Shown: positions 50,673-60,689, numbered from the stretch's first letter. The stretch: DNA of 64,000 bases from DASQZK01 sp963732905 (GCA_963732905.1 CAVTBM010000008.1:186001-250000); one strand, 5' to 3'. Numbers and translations are program-made. Notes: a model not told the origin generated them from the sequence alone.

Positions 50673-53318
50673 TTAATTAATGAGAATATTCTTTCTAAAT
50701 ACCGCTGATTTTGTAATCACTTCCAGGTAAACTACACCGGCGGTTCTTTTACCAAGATTGATAGTATGCGGAAATCCGCCTGTGTTCATATACTTTTCAT
50801 TGTAGATGATCTTCCCGGTGGCATCATAAACTCTGACGAGTGTACTCTCCGTTCCGTTCACATTAAGATTCAGATCGAAACTGCCGTTGTTCGGATTCGG
50901 ATAAACGCTCAGGAGATCCTGTTCAGTACTGGTATGCGTTTCAATTCCAAGCGAATAATCGTAGAAATATAGTAAAAAAGTACCTTCTACGCCGCCGGCA
51001 CTGCCGTCGACCTGGATATAATAGCTGGCTCCCGGGATAACATCAAGATGTTCGATAGCCGCTGCATAATCATTGATTGCATTATGATAGTCATCGTTGG
51101 CAGCGACCATCTCAAAGCCGGTGGGAGAGAAGATACTGTCACAATCATCCAGCCTGTATACTGCGATCTGGGTATCCATGCCTTTGGTATCGATGGAAAC
51201 CACACCCGACTCAGGTCCCGTAAATTTGAACCACACACTGTTCTGCAATCCGCCTTCCACACACCATTCCATATCTGTGTTACAATCGCCTTCAGGCGGT
51301 GCAGGTTCTTTCTGCTGGACCGTGGCATAAACATTGGTAAAAGTGTCAACCAGCCCGTTGCCTGTTATTTCATAGGCATTGCATATGTCGTCATTAGCAG
51401 GATTCTGAACTACGTTTAGCGTAACCTGGGCACTTCCGGTGCAACTTCCCATTGTACCGTCAACCTTGTAAGTCATGGTATCAAGCGGGGATGCCACGAT
51501 AGTGGATCCTTTTGTGGTATCGAGCCCCTCAGAGGGTGACCAGGTATAATCGTCGGCCCCGAAAGCTGTAATGGTTATGGATTTACCGTGTACCAGCAGT
51601 TTCTCGGAGTAGGGCAGGAAAATATTGAGTTGATCCACCGCATTAATGTAACTTTTCCGGGTCAGAACCTTAGTACCCTGGGGCCCGGTAATGGTCAGAC
51701 TAACGTCCTTTTTGCCGGCATTTGAATAGGTTACCTCGTGAGGTCCTGCAGTATTGGCGGTTGCTGGTGATGCTCCTGCTCCAAAGTTCCACTGGTAGGT
51801 GTCGATGACGCCATTCGAAGTACTTGTGAAAGTAACAGGGGAACCTGAACAGACCTCGCTTCTGTCTGCTATAAAAAAGGCATTCAGTTTCGTATTTCGG
51901 TCAGCGTAAGCCCTGATACACAGATCTGCCTCCTGGTCGGTGATGTCACTTCCAAGCGGGGTCCATTTGTCGCCATTGTGACTGAGCCAGTAAGTACCGG
52001 ATGGTTCGATGTGGGGAAGGGCATAATCTTCACCCTGAAACGATATCTTGGTTTCAGCCGGGAGAGGATAAAGGTCGTCGGGACTGAAGTATTTGATTTT
52101 TACATAATAGTCGCCGTCGACCATTGCCGGAATATCGAAGGTGGCATAACCCGGGAATTTGACGATATTATTATAGGAAGCTGCGATCAGGTTGGTCAGC
52201 AGACTGTCACCCTGAAAATCATCGTAGATCTCAATATCAATGATACTGCCGGATGAAAGCACAAAAGTTCCGATCTTGCTGATGAAATTCGGTTCGGGAG
52301 CCACAAATTTTACGAGGCCGTATCCGCTTTCATCATTATAACCGAAGGAACTTGTAGCACCGAGCCTGTCGAACATATATAATGTGTCAACATCATCCAC
52401 CTCGGTGCGAAGAGGATATATGGCAGCGTCGGAGAGAAACCTGGAGTCATAGTATGAAACATAAAAATAACCCTCGTCTCCCCAGCCTGTACCCCAGCTG
52501 TTTTTAATGATCCAGGCGCCCACAGTGCCTTTCGGGCTGTTTTTTCCGCCGGTCACCACTTTATTGTCATCCCAGCCAACAATGAGAACAGCATGATCAG
52601 GCGAAGTCGTCCCGTTGTAATAAAAAGTATAATCGTCAGAATTGTAATAAAGATTTATATAGTTACCCCCCGTATAAATGGAGGCTGATACTCCGCCGTT
52701 ATCCATAACTGCCTTCTTGATAATGTTGATGTCTTTTGGAAGCCAGCTGGTTATGGGCGTATAGGCCGGGATTACAAGTCCTGTCGATTTACAGCTCCCC
52801 ACCGCTGGATTATAAGGATCGCTGGCTTCAGTAACCGGCCCTGATAAACGGGTCAGGTATGCCGTAGCCATGTAGAAGTTTCCCCCGTCGTTAATTCCCA
52901 GTTCAAAACCGTGACAGGTAGCCAGATTGTGCTCAGAGAGATCGGCGGTTCCGTAGCCTTGCTTCATCCAGGCAGACTCAATGGCTCCCATGGTTGAAAA
53001 AGACATACATGCTCCGGCTGCCCCCTGGTCTTTCACGGGGCTAACCCAGTTATAATCTCTCAGGTCATATTTTGAAGGAAGAGCCTGGGTACTTTTTTTA
53101 CCATTTTCAATCGAATTTGATTTGTTAAAATGAATCGAAAGAGGGGAGGGTACAAACCCCAGTCCTTTACCATTAGCAGTTTTTTTGACTCCACCAGCTT
53201 CCTTTTCCAGAACATACTTAATAAATTCAGGGTTTAAAGGTGCTTTCTCCGCTTTTTCCTGGGCGCTCAAATGCATCACCAGAAATACTAAAAAAATAAT
53301 CCCGCCGAGTCTTTTCAT
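50673..53318 (-). CDS. Secreted papain-like (C1A) cysteine protease with T9SS sorting domain
   Basis: A signal peptide (LGGIIFLVFLVMHLSAQ) and a short pro-region precede a C1A catalytic domain. Catalytic residues are seen in QGAAGACMSFSTMGA (Cys, with Met in place of the usual Trp after it), DHAVLIVGWDD (His) and IIKNSWGTGWGDEGYF (Asn). Then come a lectin-like region (DFQGDSLLTNLI), a PKD-like domain (YQWNFGAGASPATANTAGPH), a second Ig-like part, an NDDICNAYEI module with DTQIAVYRLDDCDS, and a T9SS domain (SVYPNPNNGSFDLNLN). It probably degrades external protein. The promoter CAAATTTA (minus-strand TAAATTTG) lies at 53353-53360. Confidence 0.9.
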   Translation of the reverse strand: MKRLGGIIFLVFLVMHLSAQEKAEKAPLNPEFIKYVLEKEAGGVKKTANGKGLGFVPSPLSIHFNKSNSIENGKKSTQALPSKYDLRDYNWVSPVKDQGAAGACMSFSTMGAIESAWMKQGYGTADLSEHNLATCHGFELGINDGGNFYMATAYLTRLSGPVTEASDPYNPAVGSCKSTGLVIPAYTPITSWLPKDINIIKKAVMDNGGVSASIYTGGNYINLYYNSDDYTFYYNGTTSPDHAVLIVGWDDNKVVTGGKNSPKGTVGAWIIKNSWGTGWGDEGYFYVSYYDSRFLSDAAIYPLRTEVDDVDTLYMFDRLGATSSFGYNDESGYGLVKFVAPEPNFISKIGTFVLSSGSIIDIEIYDDFQGDSLLTNLIAASYNNIVKFPGYATFDIPAMVDGDYYVKIKYFSPDDLYPLPAETKISFQGEDYALPHIEPSGTYWLSHNGDKWTPLGSDITDQEADLCIRAYADRNTKLNAFFIADRSEVCSGSPVTFTSTSNGVIDTYQWNFGAGASPATANTAGPHEVTYSNAGKKDVSLTITGPQGTKVLTRKSYINAVDQLNIFLPYSEKLLVHGKSITITAFGADDYTWSPSEGLDTTKGSTIVASPLDTMTYKVDGTMGSCTGSAQVTLNVVQNPANDDICNAYEITGNGLVDTFTNVYATVQQKEPAPPEGDCNTDMEWCVEGGLQNSVWFKFTGPESGVVSIDTKGMDTQIAVYRLDDCDSIFSPTGFEMVAANDDYHNAINDYAAAIEHLDVIPGASYYIQVDGSAGGVEGTFLLYFYDYSLGIETHTSTEQDLLSVYPNPNNGSFDLNLNVNGTESTLVRVYDATGKIIYNEKYMNTGGFPHTINLGKRTAGVVYLEVITKSAVFRKNILIN

Positions 53319-53352
53319 AATCTTTTAGTTCGGTTTTCGTTTATATGAAGAA

Positions 53353-53360
53353 CAAATTTA
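53353..53360 (-). promoter_or_regulatory. Predicted promoter of the papain-like protease gene
   Basis: The minus strand reads TAAATTTG, an exact TAnnTTTG match, 35 bases before the start. The TTTG box is not clear. Confidence 0.4.
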
Positions 53361-53432
53361 GAAGAAATAATTTTTTTTCTTTCGATTATGGGAAATATTT
53401 CCCGGTTCTTGTTTACTTATGTTTTAAGTTTA

Positions 53433-53463
53433 TTGAGATTTTTTATTTAAAAGGTTAATTTTG
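53433..53463 (+). promoter_or_regulatory. Predicted secA promoter
   Basis: TAATTTTG (53456-53463) matches the -7 box, with TTG (53433-53435) 20 bases upstream. The secA start lies 40 bases downstream. Confidence 0.5.
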
Positions 53464-53502
53464 TTCGTTCAAATTGATAACAGAAATTATTAAAAAGATA
53501 AA

Positions 53503-56500
53503 ATGAGCATTTTCGACAACATACTGGGTAGCTTTCTGGGTACCAAATCCACCAGGGATCTTAAAGAAATTCAGCCCTTGGTGGATCGGATACTTGAAGT
53601 TTATCCTTCCATCAGAAGTCTTTCAAATGACGATTTAAGAGCAAAATCTGAAACGATCAGACAGAAGGTCAGGGATTATGTAAAGGAACAGGAGGACGAA
53701 ATAGCCGGATTGAAAGTCAAATCGGAGGACTCCGCCCTTGAGATTCAAGAGAAGGAACAGATATACGAAAGGCTGGACAAATTGGAAAAAGAGATCGAAG
53801 ATAAATACGAGGAGATCCTGACTGATGTCCTGCCTGAAGTGTTCTCCATCGTCAAAGATACTGCCCGCCGGTTTACCGAGAATGAAACACTTGAGGTTAC
53901 AGCTAAAGATTTTGACCGTGACCTGGCAGCCGAGCACGATCATATCGAGATCAGGGGAGACAAGGCCGTATGGTCAAACACATGGATGGCCGGCGGAAAC
54001 GAGGTAACCTGGGACATGATCCATTACGACGTGCAGCTTTTTGGCGGAGTCGTCCTGCATTGGGGAAGAATAGCTGAAATGGCTACCGGTGAAGGTAAGA
54101 CCCTTGTGGCTACATTGCCTGTGTTTCTCAATGCCTTAACCGGCAAAGGGGTACATATTGTTACGGTTAACGATTACCTGGCAAAGCGCGACTCTGAATG
54201 GATGGGGCCTATTTACCAGTTCCATGGACTTACGGTTGGATGTATCGACAAACATCAGCCCAATTCGGAAGGAAGACGCCAGGCATACAATTGTGATATT
54301 ACTTTCGGAACCAATAATGAATTCGGTTTCGACTACCTGAGAGATAACATGGCGCTGAGCCCCCAGGACCTGGTGCAGAGACGCCATAATTATGCCATCG
54401 TCGATGAGGTCGACTCCGTCCTGATCGATGATGCCCGGACACCTCTTATTATTTCCGGCCCCATTCCTAAGGGCGAAAACCAGGAATTCCTGACCCTCAA
54501 ACCCAGGGTAGAAACCATTGTGGAAGCACAGAGAAAGCTTGTCAACCAGATCCTGGCGGATGCGAAAAAGTTACTGCAGGAAGGGAACACGGAAAAGGCC
54601 GGCTTCAAATTACTGCAGGCAAACAAGGGCCTGCCTAAAAACAAGGCCCTTATAAAACTTCTCAGTGAAGAAGGAAACAAGTCGCTCCTGCTTAAAACGG
54701 AAAACACCTACATGCAGGAGAACTCAAAAAATATGCATATCGTTACGGATGATCTTTTCTTTGTCATTGATGAAAAACAAAATGCAATTGAAATCACTGA
54801 TAAAGGTATTGACCTGATCAGTTCTCCTGAAGAACCCGATTTTTTTATTCTGCCCGATATCGGATCAGAGATCGCGGAAATCCAAAAATCTTCTATGAGC
54901 GAGCAGGAAAAGTTGAGTACAAAAGATAATTTGTTACAGGAGTATGCCGTAAAATCAGAACGTGTTCATACGGTAAATCAGCTTCTCAAAGCTTATACCC
55001 TGTTTGAAATCGATATTGAATACGTAGTGATCGAAAATAAGGTCAAGATCGTCGATGAGCAGACCGGCCGTATCATGGAGGGAAGACGTTATTCCGACGG
55101 GCTTCACCAGGCTATCGAGGCGAAAGAAAATGTGAAAGTCGAAGCTGCCACCCAGACCTTTGCCACTATAACACTTCAGAATTATTTCAGGATGTACCAT
55201 AAGCTTGCCGGTATGACCGGTACTGCTGAAACGGAAGCCGGTGAATTGTGGGATATTTACAAACTGGATGTTGTAGTCATTCCTACTAACAAGCCGGTTA
55301 TCCGTGACGACCGTGAGGACCTTGTGTATAAAACCAAGAGGGAGAAATACAACGCGGCAATAGATGAGATCGTGAATCTTGTTTCCAAGGGACGTCCCGT
55401 TCTGGTCGGCACAACCTCGGTGGAGGTCTCTGAATTACTCAGCCGGATGCTCAAGATCAGCAAGATACCCCACAATGTTCTGAATGCTAAACTTCACCAG
55501 CGGGAAGCAGAAATTGTGGCCGAGGCTGGCAGGAAAGGTACCGTGACTATCGCTACAAACATGGCAGGACGAGGTACCGACATTAAGCTTTCGGAGGAAG
55601 TGCGTAAAGCCGGTGGTCTTGCAATCATCGCTACTGAGCGGCATGAATCACGGCGCGTCGACAGACAGCTGCGGGGCCGGTCGGGGCGCCAGGGTGATCC
55701 TGGATCTTCACAGTTTTATGTTTCTCTTGAAGATGACCTGATGCGCCTCTTCGGATCAGAAAGGATCTCCGGAATGATGGATAAGCTTGGACTGAAAGAA
55801 GGCGAGATGATTCAGCATTCCATGATCACCAAATCCATTGAACGTGCTCAAAGGAAAGTCGAAGAAAACAACTTTGGGATCAGAAAGAGGCTTCTGGAAT
55901 ATGACGATGTCATGAATTCTCAAAGGGAAGTTATCTACAAGAGAAGAAAACATGCCCTTTACGGGGAACGGCTGAGCGTGGATATCGCTAATATGATGTA
56001 TGATGTCGTGGAAAGTGTCGTCAACCAGTATCACCCCATTTCCGCTTACGATGATTTCAGGTTTGAACTTATCCGGTCACTGTCTATCGAATGTCCCCTG
56101 GATGAGAAAGCTTTTCTGAAGGCAGTCCCGGGAGAAATCATCGACATGGTGTACGACCTTATCCTTAAAACCTATAAGAGGAAAGAAGATTCCATAAGCA
56201 AACAGGCTTTCCCCGTAATCAAAGATGTGTATGAGAAACAATCGGCAGTCTACGAAAATATCGTCGTACCGGTCTCCGACGGAATCCGGATATTCAGGGT
56301 GATAGCCAACCTCAAAAAAGCATATGAATCAGAAGCACAGGAACTTGTAAGATCGTATGAGAAAACAGTAGTACTGGCCACTATCGATGATAACTGGAAG
56401 GAGCATCTCAGGGAGTTGGATGACCTTAAACAAAGTGTTCAGAATGCAACCTATGAACAGAAAGATCCTCTCCTGATCTATAAATTTGAGTCTTTTGAAT

Positions 56501-56805
56501 TATTCAGGCAGATGATCGACCGGGTAAACCGGGATGTTGTGGCTACATTGATGAAGGGACATATACCCATCAGCGACCCTGCTGCGGTACAAAAAGCCCA
56601 GGCTCCTAAAAGGCTTGATCTTAGTAAGTTTGAGGCAAACCGGGAAGAAAAGCCGCAATACAATGATCCATCCGGCGGAGGTGATCCCCGGAACAGGAAA
56701 ACACAACCGGTACGGGTTGAAAAGAAAGTCGGAAGAAATGACCCCTGTCCGTGCGGCAGCGGTAAAAAATATAAAAACTGCCACGGCAGGGCAGGTGCTG
56801 CCTGA
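53503..56805 (+). CDS. secA: Preprotein translocase ATPase SecA
   Basis: The 1100-residue protein has all SecA parts: Walker A ATGEGKTLVATLP, DEVDSVLIDDARTPLIISGP, the preprotein cross-linking region, TNMAGRGTDIKL, and ERHESRRVDRQLRGRSGRQG. The C-terminus is the zinc-binding SEC-C motif (VGRNDPCPCGSGKKYKNCHG) that contacts SecB and lipids. It is longer than E. coli SecA because of insertions in NBD1 (about residues 285-480), which is usual in this phylum. It drives export of unfolded proteins, including the T9SS cargo seen nearby. It is monocistronic with a strong terminator. Confidence 0.97.
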   Translation: MSIFDNILGSFLGTKSTRDLKEIQPLVDRILEVYPSIRSLSNDDLRAKSETIRQKVRDYVKEQEDEIAGLKVKSEDSALEIQEKEQIYERLDKLEKEIEDKYEEILTDVLPEVFSIVKDTARRFTENETLEVTAKDFDRDLAAEHDHIEIRGDKAVWSNTWMAGGNEVTWDMIHYDVQLFGGVVLHWGRIAEMATGEGKTLVATLPVFLNALTGKGVHIVTVNDYLAKRDSEWMGPIYQFHGLTVGCIDKHQPNSEGRRQAYNCDITFGTNNEFGFDYLRDNMALSPQDLVQRRHNYAIVDEVDSVLIDDARTPLIISGPIPKGENQEFLTLKPRVETIVEAQRKLVNQILADAKKLLQEGNTEKAGFKLLQANKGLPKNKALIKLLSEEGNKSLLLKTENTYMQENSKNMHIVTDDLFFVIDEKQNAIEITDKGIDLISSPEEPDFFILPDIGSEIAEIQKSSMSEQEKLSTKDNLLQEYAVKSERVHTVNQLLKAYTLFEIDIEYVVIENKVKIVDEQTGRIMEGRRYSDGLHQAIEAKENVKVEAATQTFATITLQNYFRMYHKLAGMTGTAETEAGELWDIYKLDVVVIPTNKPVIRDDREDLVYKTKREKYNAAIDEIVNLVSKGRPVLVGTTSVEVSELLSRMLKISKIPHNVLNAKLHQREAEIVAEAGRKGTVTIATNMAGRGTDIKLSEEVRKAGGLAIIATERHESRRVDRQLRGRSGRQGDPGSSQFYVSLEDDLMRLFGSERISGMMDKLGLKEGEMIQHSMITKSIERAQRKVEENNFGIRKRLLEYDDVMNSQREVIYKRRKHALYGERLSVDIANMMYDVVESVVNQYHPISAYDDFRFELIRSLSIECPLDEKAFLKAVPGEIIDMVYDLILKTYKRKEDSISKQAFPVIKDVYEKQSAVYENIVVPVSDGIRIFRVIANLKKAYESEAQELVRSYEKTVVLATIDDNWKEHLRELDDLKQSVQNATYEQKDPLLIYKFESFELFRQMIDRVNRDVVATLMKGHIPISDPAAVQKAQAPKRLDLSKFEANREEKPQYNDPSGGGDPRNRKTQPVRVEKKVGRNDPCPCGSGKKYKNCHGRAGAA

Positions 56806-56870
56806 TACCTGACCAACAGTGCAGGGATTGCTTATTCATCCCGGCCTGAATAACTCCTTTTCTGAAACAA

Positions 56871-56915
56871 AAAAACCGGAAGACTTTTTCAAAGCATGAA
56901 AATCTTCCGGTTTTT
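56871..56915 (+). terminator. Terminator of secA
   Basis: AAAAACCGGAAGA (56871-56883) pairs perfectly with TCTTCCGGTTTTT (56903-56915) around a 19-base loop and the stem ends in five T. It lies 66 bases after the stop. The symmetric sequence could also stop minus-strand transcription. Confidence 0.8.
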
Positions 56916-56998
56916 GTATTTCCGGCGTAATCAGCATAAGTTATTTCCGCGAGAGCCCTATGTAACTCACATCCGGAATGGAACACGCAGGAGAGAAC

Positions 56999-57880
56999 CT
57001 ACGGGTTTACATAAGCTTTGATTTTTTCGTACAGTCCCTTGCTGACCGGTACGAGCGGAAGCCTGAGATTATTCTGGGCCAGACCCATCTGTTCAAGAAA
57101 CGCTTTCAGTCCTGCAGGGTTGCCTTCAGCAAACAACATATCAAACACCGGCATGAGAGCATACTGGAGCTTTCTGGCCTCTTCGGCCTTGTTCGCCAGG
57201 GCCATTCTTACCAGGGTTGAAAATTCACCGGGATAGGCATTGGCGATAACCGAGATGACACCGCTGGCACCAAGGGCAATGAGTGGAAGGGTAATGGCAT
57301 CATCACCGGAGATGACCAGGAATTTTTCAGGCTTGTCCTTTATTATGCCCATAACCTGTTGAAGGTTGCCCGATGCTTCCTTTACACCGATGATCTGGTT
57401 TTTAAATTTATTGGCAAGGCGAACCACTGTCTCAGCTGAAATATTTGATCCTGTCCGTCCCGGAACATTATAAAGAATGACCGGTACCGGGCTTGCCTCT
57501 GCAATGCTCCTGAAATGCTGGTACATTCCTTCCTGTCCCGGTTTGTTATAATAAGGAGCAACCGACAGGATGGCATCGATGCCTGTGAAATCGGTTTCCA
57601 TAATGCTGTTCAGTACGGCCGAAGTGCTGTTGCCCCCCATACCCAGGACCACCGGAAGCTTACCATCGTTCACCTCTTTGACGAAATCGACGATGGCATT
57701 TTTTTCATCCTTCGACAGGACGGGTGCTTCTCCGGTAGTGCCCAAAACAACCAGGTAATCGACACCATTGCCGGTGACATGATTAACCAGCTTTTTCAGG
57801 GCGTTGAAGTCAACACTGCCATCATTCCTGAATGGAGTGGCAAGAGCGACACCTGTTCCTTTAAAGATTGTCTTCTTCAT
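56999..57880 (-). CDS. dapA: 4-hydroxy-tetrahydrodipicolinate synthase
   Basis: The 293-residue protein has the DapA signatures: GTGVALATPFRNDGSVD, VVLGTTGEAPVLSKDEK, ILYNVPGRTGSN with the catalytic Tyr, and GVKEASGNLQQV with the Schiff-base Lys. It condenses pyruvate with aspartate semialdehyde in lysine and diaminopimelate synthesis. It follows the DUF6913 gene by 18 bases on the same strand. Confidence 0.96.
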   Translation of the reverse strand: MKKTIFKGTGVALATPFRNDGSVDFNALKKLVNHVTGNGVDYLVVLGTTGEAPVLSKDEKNAIVDFVKEVNDGKLPVVLGMGGNSTSAVLNSIMETDFTGIDAILSVAPYYNKPGQEGMYQHFRSIAEASPVPVILYNVPGRTGSNISAETVVRLANKFKNQIIGVKEASGNLQQVMGIIKDKPEKFLVISGDDAITLPLIALGASGVISVIANAYPGEFSTLVRMALANKAEEARKLQYALMPVFDMLFAEGNPAGLKAFLEQMGLAQNNLRLPLVPVSKGLYEKIKAYVNP

Positions 57881-57898
57881 TTTATTAATATATCCTGT

Positions 57899-58471
57899 TT
57901 ATTCGATTGGAATTTTACCGGCCTTCTCCTGGTTGTTCAGGATCGAAACGTAATTTTTGATCTGGGCGATCAGAAAATCTACAGTTGGTTCGCCAGAGAT
58001 GTTGATCATGAAATCGCAATCATTCAATGTTTCCCTGTACCTGCCAACTTTAAATTTTGCACGCGAAAGGCTGGTAATAAAAGTGAGCGGGAAGTAATCC
58101 TTCAGGCTGAGGTCGAACAGAATATCGTATTCCTGTTCAATAAAGTTAAGCACATTTAAGTCTTTAGGTCTGAACAAAAAGTCCAGATCCTTCCTGCCAA
58201 AGATCTGACAGTTTTCCCATAGCACCAGGTCACTCGGAATTTCATCAAGCTGCACGTAGCCAAGCAAGCCGGTTTTGATCTTCAGATTTTCCAGGTATTT
58301 GCTGAAATCCCGGATTTGCCTGAAGATCTCCGGATCAGTAGAATCAAATATTATAAAAGTGGTTCTGGCGGTATGAAAATTGTGGACAACCCTGTTCCTG
58401 TGTAGCTTTTTCTGCTTTTTGAGAAGGGATCTTGTTCCTAACGATTGTCGTATTTTGCTGAATACACTCAC
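57899..58471 (-). CDS. DUF6913-family protein
   Basis: The 190-residue protein belongs to a Bacteroidota-only family of unknown function, with a basic N-terminus (RSLLKKQKKLHRNRVVHNFH), an alpha/beta body (FIIFDSTDPEIFRQIRDF) and FLIAQIKNYVSILNN near the end. It sits between ligA and dapA on the same strand in many genomes of the phylum, so it is probably co-transcribed with dapA. Its role is not known. Confidence 0.8.
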   Translation of the reverse strand: MSVFSKIRQSLGTRSLLKKQKKLHRNRVVHNFHTARTTFIIFDSTDPEIFRQIRDFSKYLENLKIKTGLLGYVQLDEIPSDLVLWENCQIFGRKDLDFLFRPKDLNVLNFIEQEYDILFDLSLKDYFPLTFITSLSRAKFKVGRYRETLNDCDFMINISGEPTVDFLIAQIKNYVSILNNQEKAGKIPIE

Positions 58472-58519
58472 GCTACAATATTAATAAATTTTGACAATCC
58501 TTCCTGAAGAATCGGAGGC

Positions 58520-60523
58520 TTATTTGATCATTTCAAGAAAATCCTCAACGGTGATCAGGGGAATATTCAGTTTCTGAGCTTTTTCCCGTTTAGCCGGGCC
58601 CATATCTTCACCTGCAATGATATAATCTGTACCGGAACTGACGGATGACATATTCTTTCCCCCGTTTTTACCGATCAGGTCCCGGATAGAATCGCGGGAC
58701 AGGTTCTGAAAGGTTCCTGAGATCACAAAGGATTTGCCTTCAAGAACAGAAGAAGCGGGTAGATCTTCATCTTCAAGCTCCATTTTCACACCCGAAGACC
58801 TGAGATTCTGAATGATTTTCTGGTTTAGTGGATATCCGAAATACTCACGAATGCTTTCAGCTATGCGGCTGCCAATTTCCTCGACGTCAACCAGTTCTTC
58901 ATACCCGGCATTCATAAGATGTTCAACGGATTTAAAATGTCCGGCTAGTTTGCGGGCCACTGTTTCACCAACATACCTTATACCGAGGGCATAAACCAGT
59001 TTTTGGAGAGGCCTGGTTTTTGACTCCTCGATACTTTTCAGAAGGTTGCCGGCCGATTTTTCGGCAAAACGTTCAAGGCTGACCAGTTGATTGAATTCAA
59101 GACGGTAAAGGTCTGAAATATCGGTGAGGAGATGGTGCCGGAATAGCTGATCGATGGTTGCTTCTGCGATGTTGATGTCCATGGCCTTCCGGCTGACAAA
59201 ATGTTCTATTCTGCCTTTGATTTGCGGAGGACATCCGTAAATATTCGGACAGTAATGTGCCGCTTCGTCAGGCTTCCTTTCGAGAGCAGTGCCGCATTCG
59301 GGACAGGTTTTAATGAACTCAAAAGGCTTACTGTCATTCAGGCGTTTAGCGTAATCAACCCCTACGATTTTCGGAATGATATCGCCGCCTTTTTCAACAA
59401 ACACGGTATCACCCGTCCGGATATCAAGCAGCCTGATCTGATCTTCATTATGAAGACTGGCCCTTTTTACGGTAGTGCCTGCAAGATGTACAGGTTCCAG
59501 GTTAGCAACCGGTGTAATGGCACCTGTCCTTCCCACCTGGAATGTGATGTGCTTTAAAATTGAGGAAGCCCGTTCCGCCTTAAATTTATAGGCAATAGCC
59601 CATCGGGGGGTTTTGGCTGTAAAACCCAGCTGTCTTTGTTTCGGGATAGAATCCACTTTTATCACAACACCGTCGATATTGAACGGCAGGTCGTCCCTCC
59701 GCTTATCCCAGTAGTTTATGTATTCAAAGACTTCTTTGAGGCCCGGAGCCATTTTCATATAATCACGGGGGACTTTAAATCCCCAGTCTCCGGCTTTCAT
59801 GAGATTCTGGTAATGGGAATCTGTGGGAACGTCGTCTCCCGGCAGATAATACAGCATGCAGTCGAGAGGGCGTTTCGCCACCAGGGAAGAATTTTGCAGT
59901 TTCAGAGTGCCGGCTGTCGCATTGCGGGGATTGGCGAAGAGAGGTTCATCGTTCTCGCGGCGGTCATGATTCATTTTCAGGAAACCTTCAACAGGCATGA
60001 AAATCTCACCCCGTATCTCCAGCTCCCTGGGAAAATCATTACCATTTAACTGCAACGGAATACTTTTTATGGTCCTGACATTCCTGGTCACATCGTCACC
60101 CTGTTCTCCGTCACCCCGGGTTACTGCCTTTGTCAGCATACCGTTCTCATAGCTCAGGCTGATGGCAACACCATCATATTTCAGTTCGCAGACATACTCA
60201 AATTCGTCTCCCAAAACTTTTCTGACCCTCCGGTCAAAATCCGTAAGCTCCTCCTGTGAATAAGTATTTCCCAGTGAAAGCATCGGGAATCTATGTTTCA
60301 CCTGTTCAAACTCCTGGCTGATGTCACTCCCTACTCGTTGCGAAGGACTGTTAAGATCTGTAAATTCCGGAAATTCAGCTTCAAGACGGATCAGTTCACT
60401 CATCATCAGATCAAAGTCATAGTCAGAGATCGTAGGCCGGGCGAGGACGTAATAACTGTAGTTGTGGACGTTCAGCTCATTACGCAGCTTCTCAATTCTT
60501 TCCTTTGCTTCCTGTTTTGTCAT
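58520..60523 (-). CDS. ligA: NAD-dependent DNA ligase
   Basis: The 667-residue protein has the adenylation domain with catalytic Lys in CELKYDGVAISLSYENG, the OB fold, a four-Cys zinc finger (CPECGTALERK and HYCPNIYGCP), helix-hairpin-helix repeats and a C-terminal BRCT domain (LEGKSFVISGTFQNLSR). It seals nicks in replication and repair. The promoter-like CAAAAATA (minus-strand TATTTTTG) lies at 60540-60547. Confidence 0.97.
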   Translation of the reverse strand: MTKQEAKERIEKLRNELNVHNYSYYVLARPTISDYDFDLMMSELIRLEAEFPEFTDLNSPSQRVGSDISQEFEQVKHRFPMLSLGNTYSQEELTDFDRRVRKVLGDEFEYVCELKYDGVAISLSYENGMLTKAVTRGDGEQGDDVTRNVRTIKSIPLQLNGNDFPRELEIRGEIFMPVEGFLKMNHDRRENDEPLFANPRNATAGTLKLQNSSLVAKRPLDCMLYYLPGDDVPTDSHYQNLMKAGDWGFKVPRDYMKMAPGLKEVFEYINYWDKRRDDLPFNIDGVVIKVDSIPKQRQLGFTAKTPRWAIAYKFKAERASSILKHITFQVGRTGAITPVANLEPVHLAGTTVKRASLHNEDQIRLLDIRTGDTVFVEKGGDIIPKIVGVDYAKRLNDSKPFEFIKTCPECGTALERKPDEAAHYCPNIYGCPPQIKGRIEHFVSRKAMDINIAEATIDQLFRHHLLTDISDLYRLEFNQLVSLERFAEKSAGNLLKSIEESKTRPLQKLVYALGIRYVGETVARKLAGHFKSVEHLMNAGYEELVDVEEIGSRIAESIREYFGYPLNQKIIQNLRSSGVKMELEDEDLPASSVLEGKSFVISGTFQNLSRDSIRDLIGKNGGKNMSSVSSGTDYIIAGEDMGPAKREKAQKLNIPLITVEDFLEMIK

Positions 60524-60539
60524 GGCATGAAATAAAGTT

Positions 60540-60547
60540 CAAAAATA
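60540..60547 (-). promoter_or_regulatory. Predicted ligA promoter
   Basis: The minus strand reads TATTTTTG, an exact match to TAnnTTTG, 17 bases before the ligA start, so the leader would be very short. Confidence 0.4.
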
Positions 60548-60647
60548 TAAAATATTAACAACTGAAGGAATGGTAAATTTCACTGTAACCCTAAATATTT
60601 CCTCGCTTTATCAAAATCAGGCAGTCAGGCTGGTTCAAACTTTAATC

Positions 60648-60677
60648 TTTGAGGTTTTAAAATTTTGGTTACATTTG
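60648..60677 (+). promoter_or_regulatory. Promoter of the cobalamin-regulated operon
   Basis: TTTG (60648-60651) and TACATTTG (60670-60677) are separated by 18 bases, a full match to the phylum consensus. Transcription should start near 60,684, just before the riboswitch. Confidence 0.7.
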
Positions 60678-60689
60678 TTTTGTTCGGTT

